Source: Curtobacterium sp. PhB115 (lineage in GTDB: Bacteria > Actinomycetota > Actinomycetes > Actinomycetales > Microbacteriaceae). Taken from it: 64,000 nt of DNA. The stretch covers positions 310,001 to 374,000 of the forward strand of contig NZ_RJKR01000005.1 of assembly GCF_003752025.1 (NCBI RefSeq), read 5' to 3'. Shown here piece by piece: positions 49,657 through 63,660 of this stretch. A program made the translations under genes and the position numbers. Each line of letters opens with the position of its first letter. Positions within the stretch are counted from its first letter, which is position 1. The notes beneath the pieces are model-generated. The model saw only the letters and a program-made list of their open reading frames with translations. It was not told where the DNA came from and did not search any database.

Positions 49657-51203
49657 CAGATCACACCTTCCTGCGCAGCCGACTGCTGACTCTGGTCGAG
49701 GTCCGGGACGCCGTCGATGAGCGGCGCACCCCACTGCTCCACGAGGAGCCGTTCGAGTGCCGCACCGTAGCGGTACAGGCGGGCGTCCTCTCGCTGCGGG
49801 GCCATCAGCTGGACGCCGACCGGCAGGCCGTCCTCCGGCGCGAGGCCGTTCGGGATGCTCATGCCGGGGACGCCCGCGAGGTTCGCCGGGATCGTCGTGA
49901 GGTCGTTGAGGTACATCGCGAGCGGGTCGTCGATGCGCTCACCGATCGGGAAGGCCGTCGTCGGGGCAGAGGGGCTGACGAGCAGGTCGACCTGCTCGAA
50001 CGCGGCCTGGAAGTCGCGCTGCACGAGCGTGCGGACCTTCTGCGCCGAGCCGTAGTACGCGTCGTAGTAGCCAGCGCTCAGGGCGTAGGTGCCGAGGATG
50101 ATGCGGCGCTTGACCTCTGGCCCGAAGCCGGCCTCGCGCGTGGCGGCCATGACGTCCTCGACGGTGGCACCGTTCTCCGGCGTGACCCGCAGGCCGAAGC
50201 GGACCGAGTCGAACTTCGCGAGGTTCGACGAGGCCTCGGCCGGGAGGATCAGGTAGTACGCGCTGATCGCGTAGGCGAACGACGGGGCGTCGATCTCGAC
50301 GACGACCGCACCGGCCGACTCGAGCAGGGCGACCGTCTCCTGGAAGCGCTGCGTGACACCGGCCTGGAAGCCGTCACCACCGGCGAGCTCCTTGACGACG
50401 CCGACGCGCAGACCGCGGAGGGTGTCCGCCTGCAGGCCCTCACGAGCGGCGGCGGCCATCGATGGCCATGCGTCCGGGATGGACGTGGAGTCCTTCGGGT
50501 CGTGCCCGCCGATGACGTCGTGCAGCAGCGCGGCGTCGAGGACGGTGCGCGACACCGGACCGATCTGGTCGAGGCTGGACGCCAGGGCGATCGCACCGTA
50601 GCGGCTGACGCCACCGTAGGTCGGCTTCACCCCGACCGTGCCGGTGACGGCGCCGGGCTGACGGATCGATCCGCCGGTGTCGGAGCCGAGGGCGAACGGG
50701 GCCTCGTGCGCGGCGACGGCAGCGGCCGAGCCACCACCGGAACCACCGGGGATCCGGTCGAGGTCCCAGGGGTTGCGGGTCGGGCCGTACGCCGAGAACT
50801 CGGTGGTCGAGCCCATCGCGAACTCGTCCATGTTGGTCTTGCCGAGCGGCACGAGACCAGCGGCACGGAGCTTCGCGACCGGGGTGGCGTCGTACGGCGG
50901 CACCCAGCCCTCGAGGATCTTCGAGCCTGCGGTGGTGGGCATGTCCTGCGTGCACAGGACGTCCTTGACGGCGATCGGCACACCGGCGAGGGGGCCGAGG
51001 TCGTCGCCGGCCGCTCGGCGCGAGTCGATGGACTTCGCGACGGCGATGGCGTTCTGGTTCACGTGCAGGAACGCGTGGACGTCGCCGTCCACCGCGGCGA
51101 TGCGGTCGAGGTGGGCCTGCGTGGCCTCGACGCTCGAGACGTCGCGTGCCACGAGGGCGTCGGCGAGCGCTGCGGCGCTCAGACGGGTGATGTCGTCGGT
51201 CAC
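49656..51203 (-). CDS. gatA: Asp-tRNA(Asn)/Glu-tRNA(Gln) amidotransferase subunit A
   Basis: 515-residue glutaminase/amidase subunit. The Ser-cisSer-Lys triad is Lys79 (AVKD), Ser154 ([10 protein letters not shown]) and Ser178 ([11 protein letters not shown]). It supplies ammonia to GatB. GTG start at 51203, 11 nt after the gatC stop. Confidence 0.97.
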   Translation of the reverse strand: MTDDITRLSAAALADALVARDVSSVEATQAHLDRIAAVDGDVHAFLHVNQNAIAVAKSIDSRRAAGDDLGPLAGVPIAVKDVLCTQDMPTTAGSKILEGWVPPYDATPVAKLRAAGLVPLGKTNMDEFAMGSTTEFSAYGPTRNPWDLDRIPGGSGGGSAAAVAAHEAPFALGSDTGGSIRQPGAVTGTVGVKPTYGGVSRYGAIALASSLDQIGPVSRTVLDAALLHDVIGGHDPKDSTSIPDAWPSMAAAAREGLQADTLRGLRVGVVKELAGGDGFQAGVTQRFQETVALLESAGAVVVEIDAPSFAYAISAYYLILPAEASSNLAKFDSVRFGLRVTPENGATVEDVMAATREAGFGPEVKRRIILGTYALSAGYYDAYYGSAQKVRTLVQRDFQAAFEQVDLLVSPSAPTTAFPIGERIDDPLAMYLNDLTTIPANLAGVPGMSIPNGLAPEDGLPVGVQLMAPQREDARLYRYGAALERLLVEQWGAPLIDGVPDLDQSQQSAAQEGVI

Positions 51204-51214
51204 TGTTCTTCGCC

Positions 51215-51514
51215 CTACTGTTCTTCGCCGAGGATGGCCGTCACGCGGAACCGTTCGCCGTCCGAGTCGGGCGCGCCGGAGAGCGCCTGCTCCTGCGTCA
51301 GCGTCTGGCCGACCACGTCGGGTCGGGTGACGTTGCCGAGCGGCACGGGGTGGCTCGTCGCGGGGACGTCGTCTGTGGCGACCTCGGCGACCTTGGCGAC
51401 GCTCTCGACGATGTGCGACAGCTCCCCCGTCAGCTTCTCGATCTCGTCGGGCGTGAGTGCGATGCGTGCGAGGTTCGCCAGGTGGGCGACCTGCTCGCTC
51501 GTGATGTCAGGCAT
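51215..51514 (-). CDS. gatC: Asp-tRNA(Asn)/Glu-tRNA(Gln) amidotransferase subunit C
   Basis: 99-residue linker subunit stabilising Gat[23 protein letters not shown] at the start and VTRPDVVG near the middle. First gene of the operon. The ATG at 51514 matches the family N-terminus; an upstream in-frame ATG would add an unconserved extension. Confidence 0.94.
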   Translation of the reverse strand: MPDITSEQVAHLANLARIALTPDEIEKLTGELSHIVESVAKVAEVATDDVPATSHPVPLGNVTRPDVVGQTLTQEQALSGAPDSDGERFRVTAILGEEQ

Positions 51515-51562
51515 GGTGCTCCGTCGATCGGTTCGTGGAATGCCCACCAGTCTACGGGTGCG

Positions 51563-53839
51563 TCAGTGCCCGTCCTGCTGCGTCTGGCCCGTGGGGTCGT
51601 CACTCGGCGAGGCGCTCGGCGACGAACTCGGCGACGACGTCGGGGTGGAGCCCGCCGACGACCCCGACGACCCGGACGTCGATGCCGAGGAGGACGACGA
51701 CTTGCTCGCCTGCCCGATCATCGCCTGGCTCGGTGTGGGGAGTGCCCCGCCGCCGACGGTCTGGTCGAGGTACGCCATCATCGACTTGCCGACACCGAAC
51801 TTCGCGCTGTACCCGGTCGTGCCCTGCAGGAACGGCCAGTTCGCCAGGCTCACGCTGCCCTGCACGTTGCCGACCCAGGTGGCGTTCGTGTACTTCGTCG
51901 ACGACGTCACCAGCCAGTTCTGCACGTCGCCGTCGGTGGTGCCGGTCTTCGCGAACTTCGGCACGCTGTCGCCGGGGTTCGCGCTGGCGGCGGTGCCGGA
52001 GCCCGACAGCACGCCCTGGAGCGCGTAGTCGACGGTGCCGGCGACGTCCGCCGAGACACCCTGCGTGCAGGACGACGGCGTCGGGGTGATCTTCGTGCCG
52101 TCCGACTCGGTGACCGAGTCGATCGCGGTCGGCGTGCAGACGACGCCGCCGTTCGCGAAGCCCGCGTACGCCTCGGCGAGGTCGATCGGCGACAGTTCGT
52201 TCACACCGAGGATCGACGACGGCGTCTGCGTCAGGTCGCCGCCGTCGGCGCGGTGGATGCCCATCGACTGGGCGAGCTGCGCGATCTTGCAGAGGTCGAG
52301 CTGCTTGCCCATCTGCGCGTACGCGGTGTTGATCGACTCGACCGTGGCGGCCTCGACGCTCATCGACGACGGCACGCTCTCGGCGTTGGCGACGTTCCAG
52401 TCCCCGCCGCTGACGTTCTGACAGGTGTTCGTGAACTCGGAGTTCTGGAACTGGTGCTCGGACGTCGTCACGGACTCGGACAGCGTGTGGCCGCTGGCGA
52501 GCCACTCGGCGAGCGTGAACACCTTGTACGTCGAACCGGTCTGGAACCCGCCGGAGTTGCCGAAGGCGGAGTCGGCGCTGTAGTTCACGGCGGTGGACCC
52601 GGCGGTGGCGTTGTCGCCCTGCGTGTACGAGGTGTTCTGGACCATCGACATGATGCGACCGGTGCCGGGTTCGACGGTGACGTTGGATCCGCCGACGTCG
52701 ACGCCCGCCATGGTCGACGGCACGTAGGTCGACAGTGCGGTCTGCGCCTGGCCCTGCAGGTCGAGGTCGAGCGAGGTGTGGATCTGCAGACCCTTGGTGT
52801 CGAGCGTCGCGATGCGCGCCGCCGCGGTCTTGCCGAACGCGGGGTCCTGCAGCACCTGGTCGCGGACGTAGTCGCAGAAGTAGCCGGCGTCGTAGTTCGT
52901 CGCGGCGGTCGAGCAGCCGTTGGCGGTCTCGGTGATCTTCGGCGTCACCGGCGTCGCGATGGCAGCGGTCATCTGCGCCTTCGTGATCGACCCGTGCGCC
53001 TGCATGCGACGGAGCACGTAGTCCCGACGCTCCTTCGTCTGGGCGTACCCGTTCGCCTGGCCGTTGTCCTTGTCGGTCGGCACGTCGATGCGCAGGTTCG
53101 ACGGGTTGTTCAGGATCGCGACGAGCGTGGCGGACTGCACGAGGGAGAGGTCCTTCGCGTGCACGCCGAAGTAGTACTCGGCACCGGCCTCGGCGCCGTA
53201 GACCCGACCGCCCAGCCCGACGATGTTGAGGTAGCCCGTGAGGATCTGGTCCTTCGAGTACTTCTTGTTGACCGCGATGGCGTACCGCATCTCCTGCAGC
53301 TTCCGCTGCGGGGTGACGCCGGCTGCGTCCTGGTAGCACGCCTCGATCTTCTTCGCGGTGGCGGCCTGGTCCTTGCCGGTGAGTTCCTCGCACTGCTGCA
53401 CGAGGACGTTCTTCACGTACTGCTGCGTGATGCTCGAGCCGCCCTGCACGTCGCCGCCGACGACGGTGGCGGCGACTCCGCGGAACGTGCCGAGCACGTC
53501 GATGCCGCCCTCGTCGTAGTAGCGGGGGTCCTCGGTGTCGATGGCGGCGTCCTTCAGCGACTGCGCCATCTGGTCGGACGTCACGTTGGTCCGGTTCTCC
53601 GCGTAGAACGAGGCGATCTTGACCTGCTTGCCGCCCTTCGTCGCGTACACCGTCGACACCTGCTGGGGGGTCTGCACGTCGAGGTAGCTCGGCAGGTCCT
53701 CGAAGAACGCGGCGGCACCGGAGGCGCTCTCCCCCGCGACGGCGACGGCGGGGGTGACCGCGACGGCGACGAGCATGCCCGCGAGCACGGACATGACCAC
53801 GAACATCAGGAGAGCACCAGGCCATCGCACCACACGCAT
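51563..53839 (-). CDS. Class A penicillin-binding protein (transglycosylase/transpeptidase)
   Basis: 758 residues. N-terminal membrane anchor (about 8-36). GT51 glycosyltransferase domain with catalytic Glu103 in TEDPRYY and GGSSITQQYVKN. Transpeptidase domain with STYK (Ser near 435, QTGSTYKVFT), SIN (VESINTAYA) and KTG (FAKTGTTDG). The C-terminus is a Ser/Pro/Thr-rich tail (about 705-758) with no PASTA domain. It polymerises and crosslinks peptidoglycan outside the membrane. ATG at 53839. Confidence 0.95.
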   Translation of the reverse strand: MRVVRWPGALLMFVVMSVLAGMLVAVAVTPAVAVAGESASGAAAFFEDLPSYLDVQTPQQVSTVYATKGGKQVKIASFYAENRTNVTSDQMAQSLKDAAIDTEDPRYYDEGGIDVLGTFRGVAATVVGGDVQGGSSITQQYVKNVLVQQCEELTGKDQAATAKKIEACYQDAAGVTPQRKLQEMRYAIAVNKKYSKDQILTGYLNIVGLGGRVYGAEAGAEYYFGVHAKDLSLVQSATLVAILNNPSNLRIDVPTDKDNGQANGYAQTKERRDYVLRRMQAHGSITKAQMTAAIATPVTPKITETANGCSTAATNYDAGYFCDYVRDQVLQDPAFGKTAAARIATLDTKGLQIHTSLDLDLQGQAQTALSTYVPSTMAGVDVGGSNVTVEPGTGRIMSMVQNTSYTQGDNATAGSTAVNYSADSAFGNSGGFQTGSTYKVFTLAEWLASGHTLSESVTTSEHQFQNSEFTNTCQNVSGGDWNVANAESVPSSMSVEAATVESINTAYAQMGKQLDLCKIAQLAQSMGIHRADGGDLTQTPSSILGVNELSPIDLAEAYAGFANGGVVCTPTAIDSVTESDGTKITPTPSSCTQGVSADVAGTVDYALQGVLSGSGTAASANPGDSVPKFAKTGTTDGDVQNWLVTSSTKYTNATWVGNVQGSVSLANWPFLQGTTGYSAKFGVGKSMMAYLDQTVGGGALPTPSQAMIGQASKSSSSSASTSGSSGSSAGSTPTSSPSSSPSASPSDDPTGQTQQDGH

Positions 53840-53930
53840 GCACCGAACCGTAGGGACACGGGCTGTACTCGTTCTGCCGTGGACCCAGTGGAGGCTGCGT
53901 CACCGTTCAGGTTGCCGCTCAGGCGAGCCG

Positions 53931-55325
53931 TCAGTCGCGGGGCTGCAGGTCCTGTGGTCGGACGAGGTACATGTCCGGGGACGCCCCGACGACACCGTCG
54001 CCGTCGCCGTCGCCACGGCGCACCTGCTCCCGCACGAGGTCGCCGCGTCCGATGCCGATCAGCGCGACGTCGTGCAGCGAGGCCGTGCCCGGCTTGAGGT
54101 AGTCGTTGTGGCCCACCGGGCGGCGGAACACCTCACCGGCCGCCTGCGCGTCGACCCCGCCGGCCAGGTCGAGCACGGTGGACCCGAACGACGCCCCGGC
54201 CGGGTCGGTGCCGAAGTACCCGGACCCGGCGATCGGGTCGCTGTGCGCGCCGCCGACGAACACCTGTCCGGAGGCGACGGCGAGGTCGGACGCGGACGCG
54301 ACGTCGCTCCCGGGCGACCCGAGCACGGTCAGGGTGTCGGCGCTCATCCGGCCCGAGGCGAGCGCCATCAGCGCCGTCGTCGAGCCGTAGGAGTGCGCCA
54401 CGATGTTCAGCCGCGGCTGGTCCCCGTCGCGGATCTGCCGGATGCCGTCGACGGTGCGCTCGAGCCGGTCGGCTCCGGTCTCCGCGAGGCTGAGCGAGAG
54501 GATGTTCGACAGGTCCGGCGTGCGGTAGCCCATCCAGGCGACGACGGCGACACCGGAACCGGATCCCGGTGCCGCGAGTGGGGCGAGGGTCGCCTGCTCG
54601 CTCGACAGGTCGTTCGCGGTGTTCGTGAAGTCGGTCATCTGGCCCGTGACCGTGAAGAACATGCCCGGGACGACGACGGTGACGTCGGCCGCGGTGCTGA
54701 TGTCGCCGATCGCGATGGCCGCGCGCCCCGAGCCCCGGGTGTCGAGCGCGACGAGGAAGCGCTGCGGGTCCCCGACCTCGTGGACGAGCGAGTCGCGGAC
54801 CTGCCCGAGCATGGCGGTGCGGGCGGCGCTGGCATCCGGGTCGGCGAGCCCGTCGGCGAGGGTCGCCCGGTTCGCACGGTCACGGACGTCGTACGGGACC
54901 CCGTCGAGGTTGCCGACGACGGCGGGAGCGTGCGTGAGGAGTGTGGACTGCTCGTCGGCGTCGAGCGCGGCCCACCAGTGCGCCACGACGGCGGCGGTCG
55001 GCGGGTCGTCCTGGACGGTCGCGATGACGCGGCGGTCGTCAGCGGCACGGCGGAGGTCCGCTGCCCCGAGCGTCGCGAGGTCACGCAGGAACGTGCTCCC
55101 GTGGGCGCTGGCGACGGTCGTCACCACGGCAGCGTGCGATGCCGGAGGCGCGACAGGGGCCTCGATCACTCCGAGCGAGTGCATCGAGGCGGTGAGCAGA
55201 GCCGCGGCGATGAGCAGCAATCGGGTCTCCCCCGGGAAGGCCGTCCCGACGTCCCCCTGCAGACGACGGGTGATGCTCTGTCGAGTGTAAGGAGAATGCC
55301 CACCGAACGGTCGTGCGCGATGCAA
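53931..55325 (-). CDS. Exported alpha/beta-hydrolase, DUF1023 family
   Basis: Alpha/beta hydrolase of the DUF1023 group. The hydrophobic export segment RLLLIAAALLTASMHS is followed by a helical domain and the hydrolase core: VVVPGMFFTVTGQ, nucleophile elbow VAHSYGS, and GGAHSDPI and GHNDYL supplying acid and His. Substrate unknown. The start is uncertain. Listed here is a TTG at 55325, the longest form. Another TTG at 55220 has a better site (GGGGGAG) but would leave no basic n-region before the signal helix. Confidence 0.8.
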   Translation of the reverse strand: MHRARPFGGHSPYTRQSITRRLQGDVGTAFPGETRLLLIAAALLTASMHSLGVIEAPVAPPASHAAVVTTVASAHGSTFLRDLATLGAADLRRAADDRRVIATVQDDPPTAAVVAHWWAALDADEQSTLLTHAPAVVGNLDGVPYDVRDRANRATLADGLADPDASAARTAMLGQVRDSLVHEVGDPQRFLVALDTRGSGRAAIAIGDISTAADVTVVVPGMFFTVTGQMTDFTNTANDLSSEQATLAPLAAPGSGSGVAVVAWMGYRTPDLSNILSLSLAETGADRLERTVDGIRQIRDGDQPRLNIVAHSYGSTTALMALASGRMSADTLTVLGSPGSDVASASDLAVASGQVFVGGAHSDPIAGSGYFGTDPAGASFGSTVLDLAGGVDAQAAGEVFRRPVGHNDYLKPGTASLHDVALIGIGRGDLVREQVRRGDGDGDGVVGASPDMYLVRPQDLQPRD

Positions 55326-55401
55326 CTTGTCCCCTGAACTGGGTGCACGAGGCGGCGAGCCGCGGCGTGCGGACAGACGACCGGTCTGTCCTGAGTTCCG
55401 C

Positions 55402-58907
<3,506 letters not shown>

Positions 58908-58963
58908 GCCTCCAGGGTAACCCGCCGTCGAACCGGTACCGCTGGCGTACCGTTGGTCGGGCG

Positions 58964-60253
58964 ATGTCCACGACGGAGAACGACTCATTCGACTTCCGGG
59001 CCGTCCTGCTGTCCGGGTTCCTGCCCGCCGCCCTCTTCGCGATCGGCGAGGGCGCGATCATCCCGATCATCCCGATCGCCGCCGACTCGCTCGGCGCGAG
59101 CCTGGCGTTCGCCGGGTTCGTCGCGTCGCTGATCCTGGTCGGGGAACTCATCGGCGACGTGCCGTCCGGCATCGTCGTCGCGCGGATCGGGGAGCGCAAC
59201 GCCATGATCGGCGCCGCCCTCGTGTCGGTCGTCGGACTCGTGGTGAGCACGACCGCGGCGAACGCATGGGTCCTCGCTCTCGGGGTGTTCCTGGTCGGTG
59301 TCTCGACCGCGGTGTTCGCCCTGGCCCGGCACGCCTACATGACCACCGCGATCCCCTTGCGGATCCGGGCCCGGGCGCTGTCGAGCCTCGGCGGGGTGTT
59401 CCGCTTCGGGTACTTCGTCGGCCCGTTCATCGCCGCTGGCGTGATCCACCTGACCGGCACCACCAGCAGTGCGTTCTGGATCCACATCGCGTGCTGCCTG
59501 GCGGCGGCGACCGTGCTCCTGGTGCTGCGCGACCCCGCGACGGGCACACGCGGCCTGCGGATGCCGCAACGGGCCTCCCGGTCGGGGTCCGCTGTGGACG
59601 GGACCGAACCGCCCACCGACACCGGCGCGGTCTTCGTCGAGAAGGAGGCCCACGGCCTCTTCCGCACCATCCGCGCGAACCGGGCGGTCCTGCTGCGGCT
59701 CGGCAGCGGTGCCGGACTGATCGGCGCGATGCGCGCCGGGCGTCAGGTGATCCTGCCGCTCTGGGCGGTGAGCGTCGGCCTCGACGACTCGACGGCCGCC
59801 CTGGTCATCGGCATCGCGGGCGCGGTCGACTTCGCGCTGTTCTACACGAGCGGGCAGATCATGGACCGCTGGGGACGGCTCGCGAGCGCCCTGCCGTGCA
59901 TGCTCGGTCTCGCCATCAGCTACTTCCTGCTCGCGTGGAGCGGGCACCTGGACGCACGGGTCGGCTGGTTCGTCGGGATCGCGATGGGCATGTCGCTCGC
60001 GAACGGCGTCGGCTCCGGGATCCTGATGACGCTCGGCGCGGACCTGGCTCCGCGCGACGACCCGGCGCCGTTCCTCGGCGCGTGGCGGTTCACCGGCGAC
60101 TTCGGATCGGCCGCGGCACCGCTCGTGATCTCGGGTGTGACGGCCGTCGCGTCGATCGCCGTGGCCAGCGGGGTGATGGGTGTGCTCGGCCTGATCGGGG
60201 CCGGCGTCCTGCTCCGCTACGTCCCCCGCTACCTGCCCCGACGGTTGCGCTGA
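58964..60253 (+). CDS. MFS transporter
   Basis: 429-residue, 12-helix major facilitator. The cytoplasmic loop after helix 2 reads [19 protein letters not shown] and the corresponding second-half loop [15 protein letters not shown]. The central loop is charged (about 190-230). A drug- or metabolite-exporter subfamily is likely; substrate unknown. ATG at 58964, with TACCGT 10 nt upstream. Runs alone. Confidence 0.92.
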   Translation: MSTTENDSFDFRAVLLSGFLPAALFAIGEGAIIPIIPIAADSLGASLAFAGFVASLILVGELIGDVPSGIVVARIGERNAMIGAALVSVVGLVVSTTAANAWVLALGVFLVGVSTAVFALARHAYMTTAIPLRIRARALSSLGGVFRFGYFVGPFIAAGVIHLTGTTSSAFWIHIACCLAAATVLLVLRDPATGTRGLRMPQRASRSGSAVDGTEPPTDTGAVFVEKEAHGLFRTIRANRAVLLRLGSGAGLIGAMRAGRQVILPLWAVSVGLDDSTAALVIGIAGAVDFALFYTSGQIMDRWGRLASALPCMLGLAISYFLLAWSGHLDARVGWFVGIAMGMSLANGVGSGILMTLGADLAPRDDPAPFLGAWRFTGDFGSAAAPLVISGVTAVASIAVASGVMGVLGLIGAGVLLRYVPRYLPRRLR

Positions 60254-60276
60254 CGGTTGCGCTGACGGGCGCCGGC

Positions 60277-60382
60277 TGCGCACTGTGCGAGGTTCCTGGC
60301 TCGGTGGGACCCCTTGCGCCTCGCACACTGTCCGGCACCTCGCACCGTGGTCACCCACCACGGCCTGGAGGCGCGGATCACG
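60277..60382. repeat. GTGCGAGGTTCC element plus CTGGAGGCGCGG word
   Basis: CGCACTGTGCGAGGTTCC, then CTCGCACACTGT and CTCGCACCGTGG, are the same words as in the 31.9 and 34.3 kb repeat regions. At 60363-60382 GCCTGGAGGCGCGGATCACG repeats the arm of the DUF4397 terminator without its partner. Located between the MFS stop and tRNA-Leu. Confidence 0.6.
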
Positions 60383-60421
60383 CCCGACGCGCGGCCCGCG
60401 ATCGGTAGACTGCCGCTGCTC

Positions 60422-60502
60422 GCGGGAGTGGTGGAATCGGTAGACACGCAGGATTTAGGTTCCTGTGCCCCAGGCGTGAGGGTTCGAGTCCCTCCTTCCG
60501 CA
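60422..60502 (+). tRNA. tRNA-Leu (anticodon UAG)
   Basis: Complete cloverleaf. Acceptor arm GCGGGAG pairs with CTTCCGC (one G-U). D-loop has GGTAGAC. The anticodon stem CAGGA/TCCTG encloses loop TTTAGGT (anticodon TAG). A long variable arm (GCCCCAGGCGTGAG) is typical of class II Leu tRNA, and the T-arm is GGGTTCGAGTCCC. Discriminator A; the 3' CCA is not encoded. It reads CUA and related codons. Confidence 0.97.
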
Positions 60503-60504
60503 CC

Positions 60505-60567
60505 GGTTCCCCCCGTCGACGGCACGGTTCCCACAATCGATGGCACGGTTCCACCCATCGATGGCAC
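60505..60567. repeat. Three 21-bp tandem repeats after tRNA-Leu
   Basis: Units GGTTCC + 6 nt + GTCGACGGCAC or ATCGATGGCAC at 60505, 60526 and 60547, each with a 6-bp palindrome (GTCGAC, ATCGAT, ATCGAT). They start 2 nt after the tRNA end. No T-rich terminator is seen between the tRNA and the DedA gene. Confidence 0.75.
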
Positions 60568-60671
60568 GGCGAGGAAGTCATACCGACGGGGGACGGCCCC
60601 GACACCGCCGCACGGTACCCTCGTCCTGCGGGTGACCCTCCCGTCACCGCTGCTGCACGACCGGAAGAAGC

Positions 60672-61355
60672 ATGCACTCCGTCGCACTCGCCCTGATCCC
60701 ATGGCTGGATCCGCAGTACATCCTCGACCACTTCGGCGCCTTCGCCGTCCTCGTCGTCTGCGCGATCGTCTTCGCCGAGACCGGGCTGCTGATCGGCTTC
60801 ATCTTCCCCGGCGACAGCCTGCTGGTCATCACCGGCCTGTTCGCGTTCGACGGCGGCGGCTTCATCGGCGGCATCCCGGTCTGGGTCGCGGCGCTGATGA
60901 TCGGCGCGGCCGCGTTCCTGGGCGGCGAGCTCGGGTACTACATCGGCAAGAAGGCCGGTCCACCGATCTTCGAGCGCAAGGAGAGCGGACTGTTCTCCAA
61001 GGCGAACGTCGACCGCACCAACGCGTTCTTCCACCGCTTCGGCCCGCTCGCCGTCATCCTCGCGCGCTTCGTGCCGGTCGTGCGCACCTTCGCACCGATC
61101 GCCGCCGGTGTGGCGAAGATGGACTACAAGAAGTACTCGCTGTACAACGCCATCGGCGCCGTCATCTGGGGCGTCGGCGTGACGTTCCTCGGGTACTTCA
61201 TCGGCCACATCCCGTTCGTGGCGCACATCGTCCGCGAGTACATCGACATCATCCTGCTCGCGGCCGTCGTCGTGACCGTGGTGCCGATGGCGCTCACCTA
61301 CTTCCGGAACGCCCGCAAGGCGAAGAAGCACGAGCACGAGCTCCCCGCCGAGTAG
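60672..61355 (+). CDS. DedA family membrane protein (VTT domain)
   Basis: 227 residues. Family motifs FAETGLLIGFIFPGDSLL (about 36-53) and RFVPVVRTFAPIAAG (about 135-149), with an amphipathic re-entrant helix, four to five membrane helices and a Lys/His-rich tail. DedA proteins are linked to lipid-carrier (undecaprenyl phosphate or phosphatidylethanolamine) recycling across the membrane. ATG at 60672. Monocistronic, with a long palindrome downstream. Confidence 0.93.
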   Translation: MHSVALALIPWLDPQYILDHFGAFAVLVVCAIVFAETGLLIGFIFPGDSLLVITGLFAFDGGGFIGGIPVWVAALMIGAAAFLGGELGYYIGKKAGPPIFERKESGLFSKANVDRTNAFFHRFGPLAVILARFVPVVRTFAPIAAGVAKMDYKKYSLYNAIGAVIWGVGVTFLGYFIGHIPFVAHIVREYIDIILLAAVVVTVVPMALTYFRNARKAKKHEHELPAE

Positions 61356-61385
61356 CGCGCACGGTCGGCCGGTGCCGGCTGGTCT

Positions 61386-61447
61386 CGCACAACCGAAGTC
61401 GCCCCGAACCACGGAATCCCGCGGTTCGGGGCGACTTCGGTTGTGCG
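61386..61447. repeat. 62-bp perfect palindrome with 25-nt arms
   Basis: 25-nt perfectly complementary arms (61386-61410, 61423-61447; core AACCGAAGTCGCCCCGAACC) enclose loop ACGGAATCCCGC. It lies between the convergent DedA and rdgB genes. Architecture (about 25-12-25) matches the 60-bp element at 43971 although the sequence differs. Confidence 0.88.
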
Positions 61448-61489
61448 GAGCGGAAGCGCGCCACGCGGGAGCGCCCCGCACCACGCGGC

Positions 61490-62077
61490 CTAGAGCCCGA
61501 AGTGCTCCCGCACGATCGGGGCGATGCCGCGGAACGCCTTCGCGCGGTGCGACAACGCGTTCTTCTCGGCACGGGTGAGCTCGGCCGACGAGCGGTCGGC
61601 GTCGTCCGGACGGAACACCGGGTCGTAGCCGTGCCCGCCGTCACCGACGGGAGCGGTCAGGACCTCGCCGTTCCACACCGCCTCGACCACGTGCTCGAAC
61701 CCGTCCGGCGTCACGAACGCGGCCGCGCACACGAAGGCGGCGGTGCGCTCCACGACGCCCTCGAGGTTGTGGAGCAGCAGCGCGATGTTGTCGGCGTCCG
61801 AGCGGGTGCCCGCGTACCGGGCGGAGTGGATGCCGGGGGCGCCGTCGAGCACGTCGACCGCGATGCCGGAGTCGTCGGCCAGTGCGGGCAGCCCGGTGTG
61901 GGCGACCGCGGCACGCGCCTTGATCAGCGCGTTCGCGGCGTAGGTGTCGCCGTCCTCGACGGGCTCGGGGCCGTCGTACCCGACGAGCTCCACGCCCTGG
62001 ATCGCCGATCCGAGGATCTCCCGCAGCTCGACGACCTTGCCCTGGTTGTGGGTGGCCAGGACGACGGTGGCGGTCAC
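61490..62077 (-). CDS. rdgB: Non-canonical purine NTP pyrophosphatase (RdgB/HAM1)
   Basis: 195 residues. Hydrolyses dITP/XTP to the monophosphates. Substrate-binding THNQGK at 9-14, [22 protein letters not shown] (split about 67-88), and [12 protein letters not shown] start at 62077 overlaps the rph stop (GTGA). Last gene of murI-rph-rdgB. Confidence 0.95.
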   Translation of the reverse strand: MTATVVLATHNQGKVVELREILGSAIQGVELVGYDGPEPVEDGDTYAANALIKARAAVAHTGLPALADDSGIAVDVLDGAPGIHSARYAGTRSDADNIALLLHNLEGVVERTAAFVCAAAFVTPDGFEHVVEAVWNGEVLTAPVGDGGHGYDPVFRPDDADRSSAELTRAEKNALSHRAKAFRGIAPIVREHFGL

Positions 62078-62811
62078 GCCAGCTCCAGCACGGTCTTCTG
62101 GATCGCCGCGAGCGACTGGTTGCCGGCCAGGCCCAGGTCGAGCAGGACGTTCAACTCGTCGCGGTCGAACGGCGCGTGCTCGGCGGTGCCCTGCACCTCG
62201 ATGAACTTGCCGGACCCGGTGGTCACGATGTTCATGTCGGTGTCGGCCGCGGAGTCCTCGGTGTAGGCCAGGTCGAGCATCGGCACACCGCCGACGATCC
62301 CGACCGAGATCGCCTGCACGCTGTCGGTGAGCGGGGTGGCCTTCTTGCCGATGAAGCCCTTGCTCCGGCCCCACTCGATCGCGTCGACCATCGCCACGTA
62401 CGCGCCGGTGATCGATGCGGTGCGGGTGCCGCCGTCGGCCTGCAGCACGTCACAGTCGATGACGAGGGTGTTCTCGCCGAGGCCCTTCGTGTCGACGACG
62501 GCACGGAGCGATCGCCCGATCAGCCGGGATATCTCGTGCGTGCGGCCGCCGACCTTGCCCTTGATGGACTCGCGCTGCATGCGCTCGTTCGTCGAACGCG
62601 GCAGCATCGAGTACTCGGCGGTGACCCAGCCGGTGCCCTTGCCGGCGAGCCAACGCGGCACACCGTTGGTGAACGACGCGGTGCAGAGCACCTTCGTGTT
62701 GCCGAACGAGATGAGCGCGCTGCCCTCGGCCTGCGTGCTCCACCCCCGCTCGATCGTGACGGGACGGTGGTCGGTGGCGGTGCGGCCGTCGACGCGGAGT
62801 GTGTCGGTCAT
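62074..62811 (-). CDS. rph: Ribonuclease PH
   Basis: 245 residues. Phosphorolytic 3'-to-5' exonuclease trimming tRNA 3' ends: [23 protein letters not shown] [16 protein letters not shown], and TSDI-type [19 protein letters not shown] at 62811 overlaps the murI stop (ATGA). Confidence 0.97.
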   Translation of the reverse strand: MTDTLRVDGRTATDHRPVTIERGWSTQAEGSALISFGNTKVLCTASFTNGVPRWLAGKGTGWVTAEYSMLPRSTNERMQRESIKGKVGGRTHEISRLIGRSLRAVVDTKGLGENTLVIDCDVLQADGGTRTASITGAYVAMVDAIEWGRSKGFIGKKATPLTDSVQAISVGIVGGVPMLDLAYTEDSAADTDMNIVTTGSGKFIEVQGTAEHAPFDRDELNVLLDLGLAGNQSLAAIQKTVLELA

Positions 62812-63653
62812 GGGGTCCTTTCGATGCGGGGCAGCGTGATGGCCCCGGTCTGGAGGTGGCCGACGCTGGAGACCTCGGGTCCGAGGAAGCGCCGGGCGAG
62901 TCGGATGAAGCCGTTCTTGTCGTCGCCGGTCGCCTCGAACGAGTACGTCGGGGCGGTGGTCACGGTGCGCTCGAGCCCGTGCTCGACGAGTCGGCGGTAC
63001 ACGTCGTTCGCGGTCTCCTCGGCGCTGGACACGAGGGTGACGTCGGGACCCATCACGAACTGGATCGCGGCCGACATCAGCGGGTAGTGGGTGCAGCCGA
63101 GCACGAGCGTGTCGACGTCGGCGCGGCGGATCGGGTCGAGGTACCCCGCAGCCACTTCGCGCAGCTCCGGCGACGAGGTGTCCCCCGCCTCGACGAACTC
63201 GACGAACCGCGGGCAGGCGGCGAGGCTCAGCGTGACGTCCGACGCGACGGCGAAGGCGTCCTCGTAGGCACGGGAGGCGATCGTCCCGACGGTGCCGATG
63301 ACCCCGATCCGTCCGGTGCGGGTCTGCTTCACGGCGGCTCTGGCGGCGGGCTGGATGACCTCGACCACGGGGATCCCGTAGGCCTGCTCGTACCGTTCAC
63401 GGGCGTCGCGGAGCACGGCCGACGAGGCGGTGTTGCACGCGATCACGAGGGCCTTCACGCCCTGCTCGACCAGGTCGTCCATGACCTCGAGCGCGTAGCG
63501 GCGGACGTCGGCGATGGGCTTCGGCCCGTACGGCGAGTGCAGGGTGTCGCCGACGTAGTGGATGCTCTCGCGTGGGAGCTGGTCGATGATCGCGCGGGCC
63601 ACCGTCAGGCCGCCGACGCCACTGTCGAAGACTCCGATCGGTGCATCCGTCAC
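62808..63653 (-). CDS. murI: Glutamate racemase
   Basis: 281 residues. Makes D-glutamate for peptidoglycan. [12 protein letters not shown] (about 9-20), catalytic Cys73 in IACNTAS and second Cys in LGCTHYPL (near 187). GTG at 63653, with TACGCT at 63661-63666 7 nt upstream (leaderless). First gene of the murI-rph-rdgB operon; each junction overlaps by 4 nt. Confidence 0.96.
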   Translation of the reverse strand: MTDAPIGVFDSGVGGLTVARAIIDQLPRESIHYVGDTLHSPYGPKPIADVRRYALEVMDDLVEQGVKALVIACNTASSAVLRDARERYEQAYGIPVVEVIQPAARAAVKQTRTGRIGVIGTVGTIASRAYEDAFAVASDVTLSLAACPRFVEFVEAGDTSSPELREVAAGYLDPIRRADVDTLVLGCTHYPLMSAAIQFVMGPDVTLVSSAEETANDVYRRLVEHGLERTVTTAPTYSFEATGDDKNGFIRLARRFLGPEVSSVGHLQTGAITLPRIERTP

Positions 63654-63660
63654 GGTGACC

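Noticed and set aside
60422..60502. tRNA-Leu as an integrated-element attachment site
   Set aside because: No integrase gene and no second copy of the tRNA 3' end is visible within the window.
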